DNA from: Rostratula benghalensis
Lineage: Eukaryota > Chordata > Aves > Charadriiformes > Rostratulidae
NCBI GenBank assembly: GCA_013399305.1
Contig: VXAI01000019.1
Coordinates: 6,302,517 to 6,366,516 of the forward strand
Direction: 5' to 3'
Length of the DNA: 64,000 nt
Of this stretch, positions 13,821 through 25,026 are shown one piece after another; within the stretch, counting starts at the first letter, position 1, and each line of letters opens with the position of its first letter. Both the position numbers and the translations under genes were made by a program. The notes beneath the pieces were generated by a model. It was given only the letters and a program-made list of their open reading frames with translations, was not told where the DNA came from and searched no databases.

Positions 13821-15611
13821 GCTCACGGGGTTGTTGGTCAACAGGCAACAAGTTATTTAGCAATTTAGCACATATTCAGTCTTGAACTTGTGGGTATAGA
13901 AACATACACAAAATCATGCAGAATGAGCATAAGTGCATTCACATCAATTCAAAGTTTCAGTGGTTTATTAAATCACTGAATACCAGCTTAAGGAGATACT
14001 TAATACTTTAGGGAGATGCCTTTCATGACAACTGTATGAACATGCTTCTGAACAACGGCAGAAAAAAAATAATATACTGCTCTAAGGAACAATTTAAGGA
14101 AGAACTAAATCTAAAAAGCAGTAATAAAAGCATACAAGAGTCAGCAAAAGAGTTCTGGAGAAATCAGTTTTTATATGGTGAATCAGAGAGAGATGAAACT
14201 ACTTTTATCATACATAGGCAACTTATCACATTTATATGAGCAAAGGTCTGTCCTGATGTGATAGGACACCAAAAGGGAAACTTGACCATTTCTGATTCAA
14301 TACAGGCCCCGTTTGCACTCTGGTCATATTTTACACCTCCTCATTTAACACAGTCCCTCAGCCATGGTTATTTCAGACACTGGGACAGCGAGAAATTGAA
14401 CTGAATGGGGAAAAAAAAATTCTATACTTTTGAAAACATGTCTAGTGGTAAAGGGAAGCAACTAAATAGGAATAGACAAGCCCCAAGAACATATTACAGA
14501 TAAATTTAACTTTTGAGGCCGTGTATTATCTGGAAAAGGCACTAGAACCACAAAGCATCCTCAGTACAACACAAATAAGCTTATTGCTTATTTTCCCCAG
14601 GTTTTTCCCATTTCCACCAGTACCCGATCCCCAAAGGGAGAGAAAGAGCTCTCAGAGAGCAGCAAGACTTTAAGGACCCTAAACAAAAAGAACCTAGTCA
14701 CTCCTAAAGTAAGCAGCCATTAAAGTGCAATAGATGTATTAAAAAAACAAAAACCCACCACTACTTAAAAAAAAAAAAGCTTTAAAGTATTGATGATTAA
14801 ATAAATAATACTTCTGAAATAAAAGTTTCTACTGTATAGGTCAGAGATCTATCATGTGTCATTTAAAATAGGGTTACAAGAAGCAGTACTGTGGTTAGTG
14901 ATAATTAGCAGGAAATGGGAGTGAGAAGAAGAAGAAAGTTCATCTTTTAAAAGCATCAAAAAAAGATTATATAAAGAATTTTCTCTTTCACTTCTCATGC
15001 ACCTGACATTTCCAGAAGTGTTTCCATGCCTTTAGAAAGTTGATTCTTTTTTTTAATTTTTTTTTTTTTCCTAAAGACAGTCTGAAACAAGCTGTCTTAT
15101 AAAGAAGGACTAATTGGTGTGACCCAGCTTTCTCTGGCTGCCAGTTGTTTTTAATAACTGAAAAATCATAGCCATAACAGTGAATTGATATTTACTCTAA
15201 TCTTGTCACTGAAGTTGCCTTTTGAAAAAATAAATAAATAACACTGTTTACTGTTAACTTTCTAACTCACAGTCTCTCAGGCATTTCCCATATTTCAACT
15301 TCCCTCCCAGAAGACAAGAAGCTGTTGGCCAAAGTGGCTTTCACCACACTGGGGTGAAAGTTTCTTCTGCAGTTTCCATATGGATACCCACAGTTAGGAA
15401 CTGTGCCCACCAAAAATACTTCAAGTTAAAAAAAAAAAACCAAAGAAACCAACAAAAACCCCACTGGTTTTCATTCAAGCTTTTACACAGGCATCTTCAT
15501 TTAGTCTTGACTATGCTTTGAACCAACCTATCCTTATCTTTAAAATGTCATACTTAAGCAAATTATAAGTGAGTCACAGGAGAAAACATGGTGTGTTTTC
15601 TAGTGGTTTGC

Positions 15612-15639
15612 TAGTAATTAGAGTAATTAGTAATTAGAG
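15612..15639. repeat. Triplicated TAATTAG motif
   Basis: Three TAATTAG words lie within 28 bases, spaced by a few bases. TAATTA is the core recognised by many homeodomain proteins, but AT-rich DNA also produces such clusters by slippage. It is recorded as a small repeat with possible but unproven regulatory meaning. Confidence 0.5.
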
Positions 15640-15774
15640 GAAAGACCTTTAGAAGGGGACTGGCATAAGTATTTAGTTCCTTTTTTTTTTTTAAATTATT
15701 ATTCTTACCTTAACAAACTCTCCTTGAGAGATAAATAATGGGAACAGAACCAGATGAGACGTGGGGAAACAGGA

Positions 15775-16030
15775 CTAAAAAGTGACAGAAAGAGGGAATG
15801 GGGAAGAGAGTTGGAAGCAAAAATGAAAGGTGATATAAAATGTGTGCAAGGAGGAAAACACACAAAAAAAGAAAATTAAAGAAATCCAGAGGGAAGGAAG
15901 AGTTAAGAAACAGGATAGATAACCGACTAAACTAGATTTCAGCTGGAAAGAGTGAAAAATGTAGGTGGGCAGGGTGTAAAGCAGAGTGAGACTGGAAGGA
16001 GACATACTATGAGCAGGGCTGGAAGCAACA
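15775..16030. repeat. Purine-rich (GA) low-complexity tract
   Basis: The + strand is strongly purine-biased over about 250 bases (GGAAGG, GAAAG and GGGAAGAGAG words recur). The minus-strand 89-codon frame here, rich in F, S and L, is a by-product of this bias. The tract directly precedes a pyrimidine-rich region, giving an abrupt strand-composition switch. Confidence 0.6.
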
Positions 16031-17518
16031 AGCCATAGCAGCAAGGCTCCTCACGCCTCATCTTCTCCTTCAGGCTCAGATCTGGCTACAGCAGGAGATG
16101 GGAATGGTTCCACAGAGCTGGGAAGGATTCCTGTAACATCACTCATTCCCAGCTCAGGTTATTCATTTAACCAAAAACTGCATGGAGTAGCTCACCACAA
16201 GCTGCAGAAACACAGCCTTTAACCTCCAGTTCCTGCAGCAGACCCAGCAGGGTACCCACCTCTGGTGGCTCTTGTTTACAGCTACCTTCCTATTCCTAAG
16301 GTATTTTTTAGTTTACCAGAGGGGGCTTACAAAGAGTTAGCAGACTATGGAAGAAAGCAGGACTACTCACAGCCCCTCAGGGGTCATCCCAGTGCAGATC
16401 TCCATCACCTGCATCACACCAAGCACAGCTACAGTGCTTGTAAAACTGCAGCCATTTCTTCTGGCTGCACCTCCCTCACCAGCACACTCAGCCTTCCACC
16501 CACATCTCCCACACTCTCAACAGGTAACACCTTCCCCTCTAGCAGGGCATGGGGTAAAACCAGGATGCAAACCTTCCCCTAGAATGTACACCAAGTTCTA
16601 CAAAAAGCAAGAGGAGGGACCACTTACCTCTCTCCAGTTCGCTCCTCACACCACCAACTCTGCTTTTCATGAGGGACAGAAATCTGTTTTCAAGCAAGCA
16701 GGATTACTGGCCAGACCTAGTGCCAGAATCAGCCAGGCTCTCCTTTGTCTTCTGCCTGCTGCTGCCATGCCACCTTCAGGGCACACAGCCCTGGTGGCTT
16801 TTACAGGGTCTCACCAGAGGAGCCACAAAGCTCACAGAGGTTTTTTCCTCAAGCCACAAACACCTGCTCTTACAGTTTGGAGTTTTTTTCCCCATTAGCA
16901 GAGCATAGCACTATCTACATCTTCTTTTCAATCCCTTTCCCAAGCTTCTCTCCTTTTTCTTCTCTGCTGTAGCCACTTTCTCTCCACTTTACAGCCACCT
17001 CCACAAACCATCGATGATGTGTAGCCATCCTTTTTCCTATGGAAGGCTAGTACTTAGCTTCACTTGCTTTCAAAAATATAGCAGATCTTATCTTAAAGAA
17101 GAAGAAAAAAAAAAAAAAAAAAAACAAACCACAAAACTTTCCAAAGTAACTCGAGAAAACGTATTCCTCCAACTAAAAAGGGGAAGAAACCCCAAAGAGG
17201 TTGTGAACTCAACAGAACAAGCCCTCAATGATCTCCCAAGGAGGTGCTCCTCATCACCAGGTGGGCTCTATCAAGCATAACAGGTATCACCTGCTTTCTC
17301 TCCACTCCCATCTCTTTCTCTTCCACTTGCTCCTCCAAACTTCCCAGTCTGCCCAGTAACACAGCCCACCTGCGTGGCCCAGCATCCCTTTTACTGAGAG
17401 GCCACACCACCCACACAGGTGCCACCAGTTTGAGACCCAGGAGAAAACCCCACCCCAAAATTAAAGCAAGACTTCATGCTACATTTGCTTTGCCTGCCCT
17501 TAAAATAGAAAATATGCT
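16031..17518. other. GC-richer, pyrimidine-biased block with long chance frames
   Basis: This block is richer in C and T on the + strand (many CCTCC, CACC and CTCTCC words) than its surroundings. It contains the longest open frame of the window, 183 codons at 16347-16898, with other frames overlapping it in different phases. The product is rich in S, P, H and T, shows no domain, and the overlap of several open frames is what stop-poor C-rich DNA gives by chance. An A20 run lies at 17105-17124. The block could be an unrecognised repeat or a non-coding exon. I do not recognise it. Confidence 0.45.
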
Positions 17519-17593
17519 GTTACAGTTATAATAATTACAGTTATAATAAATACAGTTATAACAATACGGTTATAATAATACTGTTATAATAAA
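17519..17593. repeat. TTATAATA-type minisatellite
   Basis: About five imperfect units of 14-18 bases, each carrying GTTATAA(TAA), run in tandem (ACAGTTATAATAATT, ACAGTTATAATAAAT, ACAGTTATAACAAT, ACGGTTATAATAAT, ACTGTTATAATAAAT). The units have diverged by point changes, so it is not a very recent expansion. It marks the right end of the pyrimidine-biased block. Confidence 0.85.
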
Positions 17594-17904
17594 TTTTATG
17601 TTTTAATTTTTGAGCCTGTTTTCTGCAGCAGTATTAAAGGCTCCCTGACCTCGTGAGGAAGGGATTTCTAGAGGGATTGGCTGCCAGAGATTGCTCCTGC
17701 AGTCACCAGGCTGTTATTAGACAATGATTTTTCCTCTGATGTACCACTGACTGCAAATCTTTAACAATGATCCAGATCTTTGCCAAAATTTCCATTTTTT
17801 ATCTGCTTTTTCTTTTTTCTTCTATCATCTTTTAGTTACTTTCTAAATTCTCCTCCCATGATGCTTTTTCTAGGGTTTGTTTTTTTTTTTCCCCTGAATG
17901 TATT

Positions 17905-18538
17905 TTTCCTGGTTTGAGCAACACAGCACTAGTTTTCTCTACTGCCTGGGAAAACAGCACTTCTAGAAGACTCTAAGGTTTGAATTTGGAGAAAATATAC
18001 TTTATAGCCAGCTCTGGGGTGCAGGTTTCAAGGTCTCAGGGGTTTTTTTGGGCTCCCCAGGTGCAGGGATGAGGAGGAGCAAGAGCCAGGAACTTGTCCC
18101 AAGCTGCCAGCAGGGTTGTTTCATACCAGGAATATCACATTCAACATAAATTAGAAAGTTTGCTGAGGAGCTCGCTCTCTCTCTCTCTCCCTTGCTGGCT
18201 GCCATCCTGAGAACTCCTTGCACCCAGTACCAGAGCCCTAAGCCCTTCCCCTCCTCCCAAAGCCACAGCACTCCCAGTGTCCCACGTTGGCTGTCCCTGC
18301 TGGGAGTGCACAGCTTCTGCTGATGGAATGGGCTGGGTATGGTCCTTGTATATCTTATATTGGTTCTTTAGTATTATTAATGCTAGTTATCTACTCTTGT
18401 TCTATTAAATCTGGTCATATTTCAATGCTCAGGTTTCCCTGTTGTTTCCCAGTTCCCCTTCCCATGTGGGAAGGGGTCCTTGGGTGAGAGAATTGTCTGA
18501 ATAACAATAAATTGGTGGGGGTTCCTCAAACCATACCA
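17905..18538 (+). mobile_element. Solo LTR of an endogenous retrovirus-like element, copy 1
   Basis: This 634-bp segment is related along its whole length to the element at 48977-49729. It shares the start (CCTGGTTT.AGCAACAC), interior words (GTGCAGGGATGAGGAGGAG, GGAACTTGTCCCAAGCTGCC, CTTGCTGGCTGCCATCCT) and the end (GACAATAAAT-type sequence, TTCCTCAAACC). A polyadenylation signal AATAAA lies at 18506-18511, 27 bases before the end. The right end is ...CATACCA (CA terminus); the left end has lost a clear TG. A 5-bp direct repeat GTATT flanks it (17900-17904 and 18539-18543), as expected for a target-site duplication. No internal gag/pol sequence or second LTR is next to it, so it is read as a solo LTR. 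A CT run lies at about 18174-18192. Assignment to an ERV class is tentative. Confidence 0.75.
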
Positions 18539-18575
18539 GTATTACTTAATCTAAATTAATCTAAATTTCTAAATC

Positions 18576-18614
18576 AAAAAAAAAAAAAAAAAAANAAAAA
18601 AAAAAAAAAAAAAA
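18576..18614. repeat. Poly-A tract containing one N
   Basis: An A-tract of 39 positions is interrupted only by an N at 18595. The N most likely marks a base-call or length uncertainty in the homopolymer. The tract begins about 33 bases beyond the LTR target-site repeat and is not clearly the tail of any element. Confidence 0.9.
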
Positions 18615-21600
18615 GGAAAGAAGAATGCTGCCTATTTAAATCATCGCATTCCTCGTGATCCTTTTAGCAACCCTTTTTTTCACCTGGGTATTTACACTGT
18701 CGGGCTCTTAGTATCTTGTTATATAGCTGGTGGGAGCCCTGATCTTCACTGGAGTGCAATAGCAGCAGAATTATAATAATAAATAGTTATGCGCTATCTC
18801 TTTCCTGCAGTTATTTAACACAATTATTACCAGAGTAATACCATTACATGTCTATCTCCAGATGCTTTTCTGAGAAAATGGAAACAATAATGTGAAGCAC
18901 GGCTCAGCATTAAACAAAAAGTGAAGATATGTTGTTGGGAAGGAAATTCCAGTAATGACAGGGAAAGGTGCAGCGTGGCACATCACCCACATTAAAAAGA
19001 TAATTTATTCTACTACAGATGTAGGAAATTTGCAGTTTCAGGCAATTTACTGGGGTTACTGATGGGGGAATGAGGAGAACCTTGATGGAGAGACAACACT
19101 AAGGAAAGCTGCTTATGATGTAGGGGTTGTTTTACACAAAAAATCCCTCAAAGAAAAATACATGTTTGTTCATGTAAAAGTGCTACATACACTTGTAAAG
19201 TAAAGGAACTGACTGATTTCTGTTTGTATTCTCCCCAAACAAAATTCAAGTTTGGAAACAATTGAATATTTATGTGTTAAATTGATATTAACTATATTAA
19301 TTAAATTGAAATTAAATATATTGTTTATGTATATATTAAATTTTAACTCCTTGATGTGATTTTTAGGTAAAAAACATGAAAAAAGGAAGAAAATTGCTAT
19401 TTTCTTCCCTGACAGTGTCACATATTAAACTGCATCCAACTTTCCTTTTCCTGGAGTACTCGCAGAAAGTGGATTCCTACTTTTTCCTCTCTCAGAGCTC
19501 CAACGTAAAATGGGAAATATTTTCTACAAATTGCTTGGGTTCAGAATTTATTCAGGCTTTAATCTTGATGAAAAGAACTATAATTGCAAACGGCAGTATG
19601 ATACAAAAAAAAATCAGTTCAAATGGGTTTGCAATTTGTAAAGTAGTTGTCTTAGTGATCAAACAGCTCTCTCTATACGTGGGAAGCTTTTTGTCTTTGT
19701 AGGTAACAGCGATAGCAAGGGTAGAGATTCATAAAATATATTCCAAAAAATATTTAAGCTGAAAGGGGACATGTATTTGAACAGCAAAAAAACCCCCCAA
19801 ACCAGAACTTAGGAAAAGACAATTTGATATATCTGTAGGTACATGGTGCTCGCTCCGCTTCCTTGTCTACACTATGAATTTCCTCGGGAATTAATCTTAT
19901 CTAACTTTATAATGTTCCATTACCACCCAATAAATTACTTAGGATGCTCTTCCAAGCATATTTAGTGAAAAAAGAAAGTCTCTGTTTATGTTTTCTGAAG
20001 TAGCTTATATGAACATTTTTTACCCTCCGTTCCAGTGAATGTTTACTTTTTGTTCTATAAGATGCAATATTTCATCATGGACACTCTGGCCATGGGTAGT
20101 GAAGAAGGGTCAGGTCTAGAGCATTTATCTTTTTACTTCTCTGCAGTGTTTTCTAGGATTTTTCTAGTTCCTATAGACTATGCCCATAAGACCTATTCCA
20201 AAACCTCTACAGCTAGACAGATTGTATGCAGTTTCCTTTGACAATTAAACACCGCTGGTAAAATGGTTCCAAGAGGTTTACACTCAATGAATGCAGGATA
20301 CTGAAGATTATGATTTTTTAATGCTTGAGATAAGATTAGTGATTGAGACTATAGTAACATAATTTCCTACATCTGTCACAAAAAGTCTCCCTTTATAGTG
20401 AATGTCAATGACAATGAAGTCTGTGGACTGAACAAGTATTGTCACTAAGATGTTAATATACAGTCAGAGGCGTGCTATTTAATATTTTCTGAGATTGAAG
20501 AGAGTTTTGAAAATGGCTTAATTGCCTGTCACAGCCATTAATGCCCACTATGCAATCGTATTGTGATGAGAAATTCAATAGGGCTTTGTTTATAGAGAAA
20601 ATTCAGGAATCAATTCCCGGGACTTTGTTGGGATTATATAGAAATTTATCTATTTGCATTCTTGCCAACTTCTCTTCCATATGATAAAAATAATAATTTT
20701 GCTTTTAAAAACCAGTATGTACTTTCTATAGTAGGGTCAGACTGAAAAGAGAGAAAAATGGGAAAAAAATGATTGCCAGCTTCTCTTCCATATGATAAAA
20801 ATAATAATTTTGCTTTTAAAAACCAGTGTGTAGTTTCTATAGCAGAGATAGAATGAAAAGAGAGAAAATGGGAAAAAATACTTGGGTAAGCAAGTGAACA
20901 ATTCCTGAAGTGATTGTTGTAATGGGAAAATCTCAAGACACAGTGCACAGTTTTAGTAAATAAAAATATGTCAAGGATGTTGGTTCCAACACCTGAACTT
21001 TAGGAAAGTACTTTGCAATTCTTGCCCATTGAACATGATCTGAAATGATACTGTATGCTTTGGAGGTAATTAGTGAAGTTTGTAATGTAAAGGCCATTTT
21101 CTTAAATGCTGTATTTGCATTTATTCAAAACATAAATAATTGTTTTTTACTTCTGCAGATTAAAAATGCTTTTCTGCAGAAAAAAAAAATGCCTTATTTC
21201 CAAATTCAGAAGAATAAATTCTATATTAAACTAAGGATTTCTTTTGCTGCCCTTTTATTCCCATCATAATTGTCCTTCTTTCATTTCTACAGAGATACTA
21301 GCAAAGCTTGGGAGAAAAAAATGGATGAATGTCGCCGCTGTCTTTTACTAGTGCAAAAATTCTGGTTTTTTTTAAATTTTGAAAAGTATGATTTTATATG
21401 GGAAATTATTGAAAGGCTGCCTGATAAAGCCTCTCTGGTTTGGTGTGAGCTGTCTGGAGTACTGCTGAGTGTTCCCTTGCATGAATTCCTCCTCTAAACC
21501 AGATGGCACTATTCTGCTTCACACCCGTAACCTTTTGAATTAAGCAGCTTTGTTCAAGGCCCTCTATTTATTGAACTCAGAAGGTATGAAAAGCTAGATC

Positions 21601-22454
21601 AAATGCCTTCCGCTTCTTTATTTTTAAGTGGCTTAATTATTAACTTGAAAGCAACTTTAATGTTCAAAGACTCTGAAAGTTTGTAAGGAGCCTTTCTAGA
21701 GGATGGCTTCTTTAAAAAGCGAGGTCGTTGTCTGGAGAGTCATTTAATTTAAGCATCTAATCCTGAGCTCAGACACAACACGTCAACTAACTGCTGCCCC
21801 ATCAGGAGGTTAGTAGGTTCCTGGCCTGTTGGTGTTGTCAAAGAAAAGAAAAGATTCTGGTGAGCTGAAAAACGTCCTTTTTTGTCCCGGGGACCACAAG
21901 AGCCGTGCTTAGAAGCATGGATTTACCCCAAGGTGTAGCAGTGGTGGATTAACCCGGTGACAGGCAGGTGAGGAGGCTGTTCTTTACCCTGTTCTGTCTG
22001 AAGCAGGCTGTTTCAGGCTTAAAGTTATCCTCTCTGACCTTGGCTCCACACCAGACTCTGTGCACTCCTTGTCAGTTGTCACCCCCGAGGTGTCCTGACC
22101 AGATGTCACCCGTGTGAATGGTTATTTCACCTCAGGGCTTGTGCGTGGCTGCCCCTCTTTGGGAGATTTCGTTTGTGAATCCTTATCAAGGATTAGGGAA
22201 CCTGACATAAGGACACAGTGCAAGTGTGGCCACTAACACAGCATCAGAACCCTACCAAAAAGGATCCTGTTTGTGCTCACCGCCTTTTTTCTTTAGGTGT
22301 GTATCAAAATATTCTGCTGAGTTTCCAGGAAAGTCTTCAAAATTCCCAAATCTTCACAATTAATCATTGTAAAAGGAGCTAACATAAATAACTTCCTTTT
22401 AAATGTGAAAATCATATTTAGGGTACATACCAGTAGCACAGCTGTATGATCAGC
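18615..22454. other. Unique AT-rich DNA
   Basis: Apart from the 111-bp tandem duplication listed separately, no gene or interspersed repeat was recognised. Very AT-rich stretches (19255-19345) contain TTAATTAAATTGA-like words. The segment 20515-20640 has a less repetitive texture, with CATTAATG and GGAATCAATTCCCGGG words, and could be a conserved element; that is unproven. Open frames up to 108 codons (19376-19702) show no domain and are considered chance. Confidence 0.5.
20662..20881. repeat. 111-bp tandem duplication, two copies
   Basis: Unit 1 (20662-20772) and unit 2 (20773-20881) both start TTGCCA(A/G)CTTCTCTTCC and end in a GGGAAAAAA run. By eye they differ at about ten positions plus A-run length. 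The minus-strand 100-codon frame spanning it (20646-20948) contains the repeated peptide FLKAKLLFLSYGRE, simply because the DNA is duplicated in frame. This is a local duplication old enough to have diverged. Confidence 0.9.
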
Positions 22455-22515
22455 AACCTGATCTGATGAAAGATCACCTTCTAAAGGTCCCTTCCAACTG
22501 ACCTTCATTCTCTGA
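22455..22515 (+). mobile_element. Degenerate CR1 3'-end remnant
   Basis: The sequence CTAAAGGTCCCTTCCAACTG followed by ATTCTCTGATGG resembles the sense-strand CR1 3' end (AAGGTCCCTTCCAACCxAAACCATTCTATGATT). Only about 60 bases are recognisable and the tail octamers have decayed. It is likely an old, heavily 5'-truncated CR1; the left boundary is a guess. Confidence 0.6.
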
Positions 22516-23238
22516 TGGTATTACAGTGAAAAAAGGTGCAATTCTTCTCCTAAGATCCTGACTGTGAAAACGTGGGACAAATGTCTCCCATATCCTACCA
22601 TTGCATTTGTTAATAAAATAATTATTTTAAAATAATTTCATATAAATAATCATTTAGTAAAAATACTAGGGGAAAAAATAAAAAAGCTATGCCCTCATTG
22701 CCCAAATTTTACGTCCTTTAAAAATAAAAACAACCACCAAAACTACAGCTAGGTTGAGTCTTTCTGCTGAGTGTTTAATCCAGTGTCCTCTTGAGCCTGC
22801 TTCCTCTGTTAAGGCTTCCTCCTACCTCGTGCAGCCTGGGATCATTGATATTCAAAAGCAAAGCATCATCAGTCTCCTTGTGCAATGTTTTCCTCCTTCT
22901 CAGTGCACGATAAAGCAATGTGAAAGGCAACGAGTCTGCTGATATGACTCAACAGAGAAAGCAGAAAATTAGGTTTGATTTTGTGCAAGTAAACAAAATC
23001 TTTTACTGTCCAGTAAGTACTTATCCACACGCATCAAGGCTCAGTCGACTTCTTGTATTTGCTCTCAAAAGGAGTAGTGCATTCCTGGTGCTCCTGCAGA
23101 ATGTTCCTGTGCTGCCAGTAGGATTCAGAGCCTGGCTCAGGACTCGGAGATGGGGTAGACACAGGTTGTGTCTACACTGGTCAGCACATTTCTCATCCTC
23201 TGACTACTTAAAGAAGTTTCAAAAGCAGAGTACAAACA
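22516..23238. other. Unique DNA between two CR1 remnants
   Basis: No gene or repeat was recognised. There is an AT-rich segment at 22600-22740, then ordinary composition. The 118-codon frame at 22920-23276 runs into the neighbouring CR1 (its last residues GDLIPPYNSK are CR1-derived) and is not a gene. Confidence 0.5.
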
Positions 23239-23440
23239 GTGAGGGAGACCTCATCCCTCCCTACAACTCAAAATGACTTTGTAGAGAGGTCAGTGCTGGT
23301 CTCTTCTCACAGGGAATTAGTGGTAGAACAAGAGGGAATGGCTTCAGGCCACAAAAGGGCAGGTTTAGGCTGGACATGAGGAAAGAATTTTTCCCAGAAA
23401 GAGTGGTCAGAGCCTGGAATGGGCTGCCCAGAGAGGGGCA
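23239..23440 (+). mobile_element. CR1 LINE fragment lacking its 3' end
   Basis: Sense-strand CR1 words run in order: GGGAGACCTCATCCCTCCCT, AGTGCTGGTCTCTTCTCACA, GGCTGGACATGAGGAAAGAA, TTTTTCCCAGAAAGAGTGGT and CTGGAATGGGCTGCCCAGAG. They correspond to the ORF2 C-terminal part (GDLIPPYN). The match stops abruptly at about 23440, without the final ORF2 codons, 3'UTR or tail octamers. A small internal deletion or divergence lies near 23266-23280. Loss of the 3' end is not how LINEs normally truncate, so a later deletion is inferred. Confidence 0.88.
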
Positions 23441-23559
23441 TAAATAACACAAACACGTGCCTTTCAATGTTTCTATTTCCTTAATTCTCTGAGGGCTTTG
23501 GGACACAGAGAAATGAAAAGCCCCCTTTTTCATCTTCTAATTATGTCTGCGACCCCGTG

Positions 23560-23830
23560 AGTTGTGCTTCTCTCTTTCTTGTACCACATGAAAGGAAATA
23601 GGAAATGTACACAAAAGTGGAAGGAAAAAAGAGAATAACAAAAGAGAATAATGAGAAGCAGAAACATAAACTGGCAAGGATGGTAACGAAGAGAATAAAT
23701 CAAGGAAGGAAAGAGAAGAAGAAACAGAAATGAAAGCAGAGATACATACGATAGGAAATGAAGTGAAGTAAAAATCAAAAAAAATCAACTAGAAACAATG
23801 AGAATGGATGAAACAACACAAAGTATGAGA
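23560..23830. repeat. Purine-rich low-complexity tract
   Basis: The + strand is dominated by A and G (GGAAAT, AGAGAATAA and GGAAGGAAAGAG words), with little C. The minus-strand frames of 82-83 codons here are hydrophobic (L, F, S) only because the complement is pyrimidine-rich. It lies just beyond the truncated CR1. Confidence 0.55.
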
Positions 23831-24922
23831 ATAAAGTACAAGCCTAAAAAACAGGAGTGGGAATTAGCCTAAAATAAATTTGTAGAACCCAAAGTGAAGA
23901 GCGAATATTTCCGTATTTTTGAAGTAAGATTAGAAGAAGTAAAATCAGGACAACTTGACTGCAGATGATCTTGGAAATAATTGCTAGAATTCTTTTCAGT
24001 GCTTCCATCCCTAACATTCAGTTATTCTCCTTTGATAGTTTTCCACAAATTGAACAGATGATACAGTATTTCAAATGCCAATAAAGTCCTATATGGCCAG
24101 AAATAAGCTATCTTAACTAGTGCAGGAAATGCTGAAGCAATTACAATAATAACTCATCATTAAAATTATTCTTCTTTTCTAAAGTGGTCATAGCTGCGAA
24201 CAGCTTATGATTACCCAAAAGTAGCCAGTCTTCAAAAGAAAGGGCAAAAGTATTTTTGTTTAAGAAGTCAATTGAACACTCATTGTGCCTTTTACCATCA
24301 CCCTTTTCCTAGCTCAGAAGGGTTATTTCCTCCTTTGTCACCTCATTTATATTCCATGGTATAAGGTTCATTGATTACAATCAGGAGAAAAACTTACAAT
24401 GAAGTGAATTATAAGTTTTATTCACAAAGGCCTCTAGACTTGCAGTAAAAGTTGCAGATAATATCCCTAAGGCTTCCGAGATACAGCACGGCAGAAAATT
24501 GCTTCATATTGCTTAATTTGGAAACATTAACATAATGGAAGACAATCAATAGGCTCTAATAATTACAGCAAAACCACACAATTCCCACAAGTAAACATGT
24601 GCTTTATGTGGTATACAAATTGCTATCCTGTAAAATGCATAATTACATTCTCTGTAAAGCTATTCATCAGAAAACACAACTATCTTGTGATGCTCTTGAG
24701 GGCATTTTGGAAACTTCGCTCCGTAACGCCAGCCAGTATCAGTTAAAACAAGGTCTGAGAGCAAACAATAGGAAGCAGGAGCTGTGGCAGTTCCCTCTTC
24801 AGGTACCTGAACACAATAAACAAACATCACAGGAGCAGAATCCCTGAATTTGTTTCTATCTGTAACCAACAGAAAGAGAAAAATAAAAAAAAATACAATT
24901 TTAGAGGGAGCGCTTGGGCTCT

Positions 24923-24923
<1 letters not shown>
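23831..24923. other. Unique AT-rich DNA
   Basis: No gene, RNA gene or interspersed repeat was recognised. It contains ordinary AT-rich sequence with short open frames only. Confidence 0.5.
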
Positions 24924-24991
<68 letters not shown>

Positions 24992-25026
24992 ATGGATGGA
25001 TGGATGGATGGATGGACGGATGGATG
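24924..25026. repeat. Compound (GGCT)n-(GGAT)n microsatellite
   Basis: About 17 uninterrupted GGCT units (24924-24990) change directly into about nine GGAT units (to 25026), one of which is altered to GGAC. The two arrays share the GG dinucleotide frame, so a C-to-A change in one unit followed by expansion could explain the junction. Repeated-residue reading frames here (WLAG on +, SQPA on -) are artefacts. The array is likely length-polymorphic. Confidence 0.97.

Larger units (their letters stand above)
9663..15774. other. Unique AT-rich DNA with short homopolymers
   Basis: No coding exon or interspersed repeat could be supported. T/A runs occur near 13171-13193, 14768 and 15428. Open frames are at most about 90 codons (11369-11641) and match no family I know. 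An inverted repeat at 13789-13820 and a cluster of three TAATTAG words at 15612-15639 are listed separately. Confidence 0.55.

Noticed and set aside
15775..16044. Hydrophobic 89-codon minus-strand frame as a membrane protein
   Set aside because: The hydrophobicity follows from a purine-rich + strand; there is no signal or domain pattern.
16347..16898. 183-codon open frame, the longest in the window
   Set aside because: It has low-complexity S/P/H/T composition, no domain, and other open frames overlapping in other phases. It lies in stop-poor pyrimidine-rich DNA, so it is best explained as chance.
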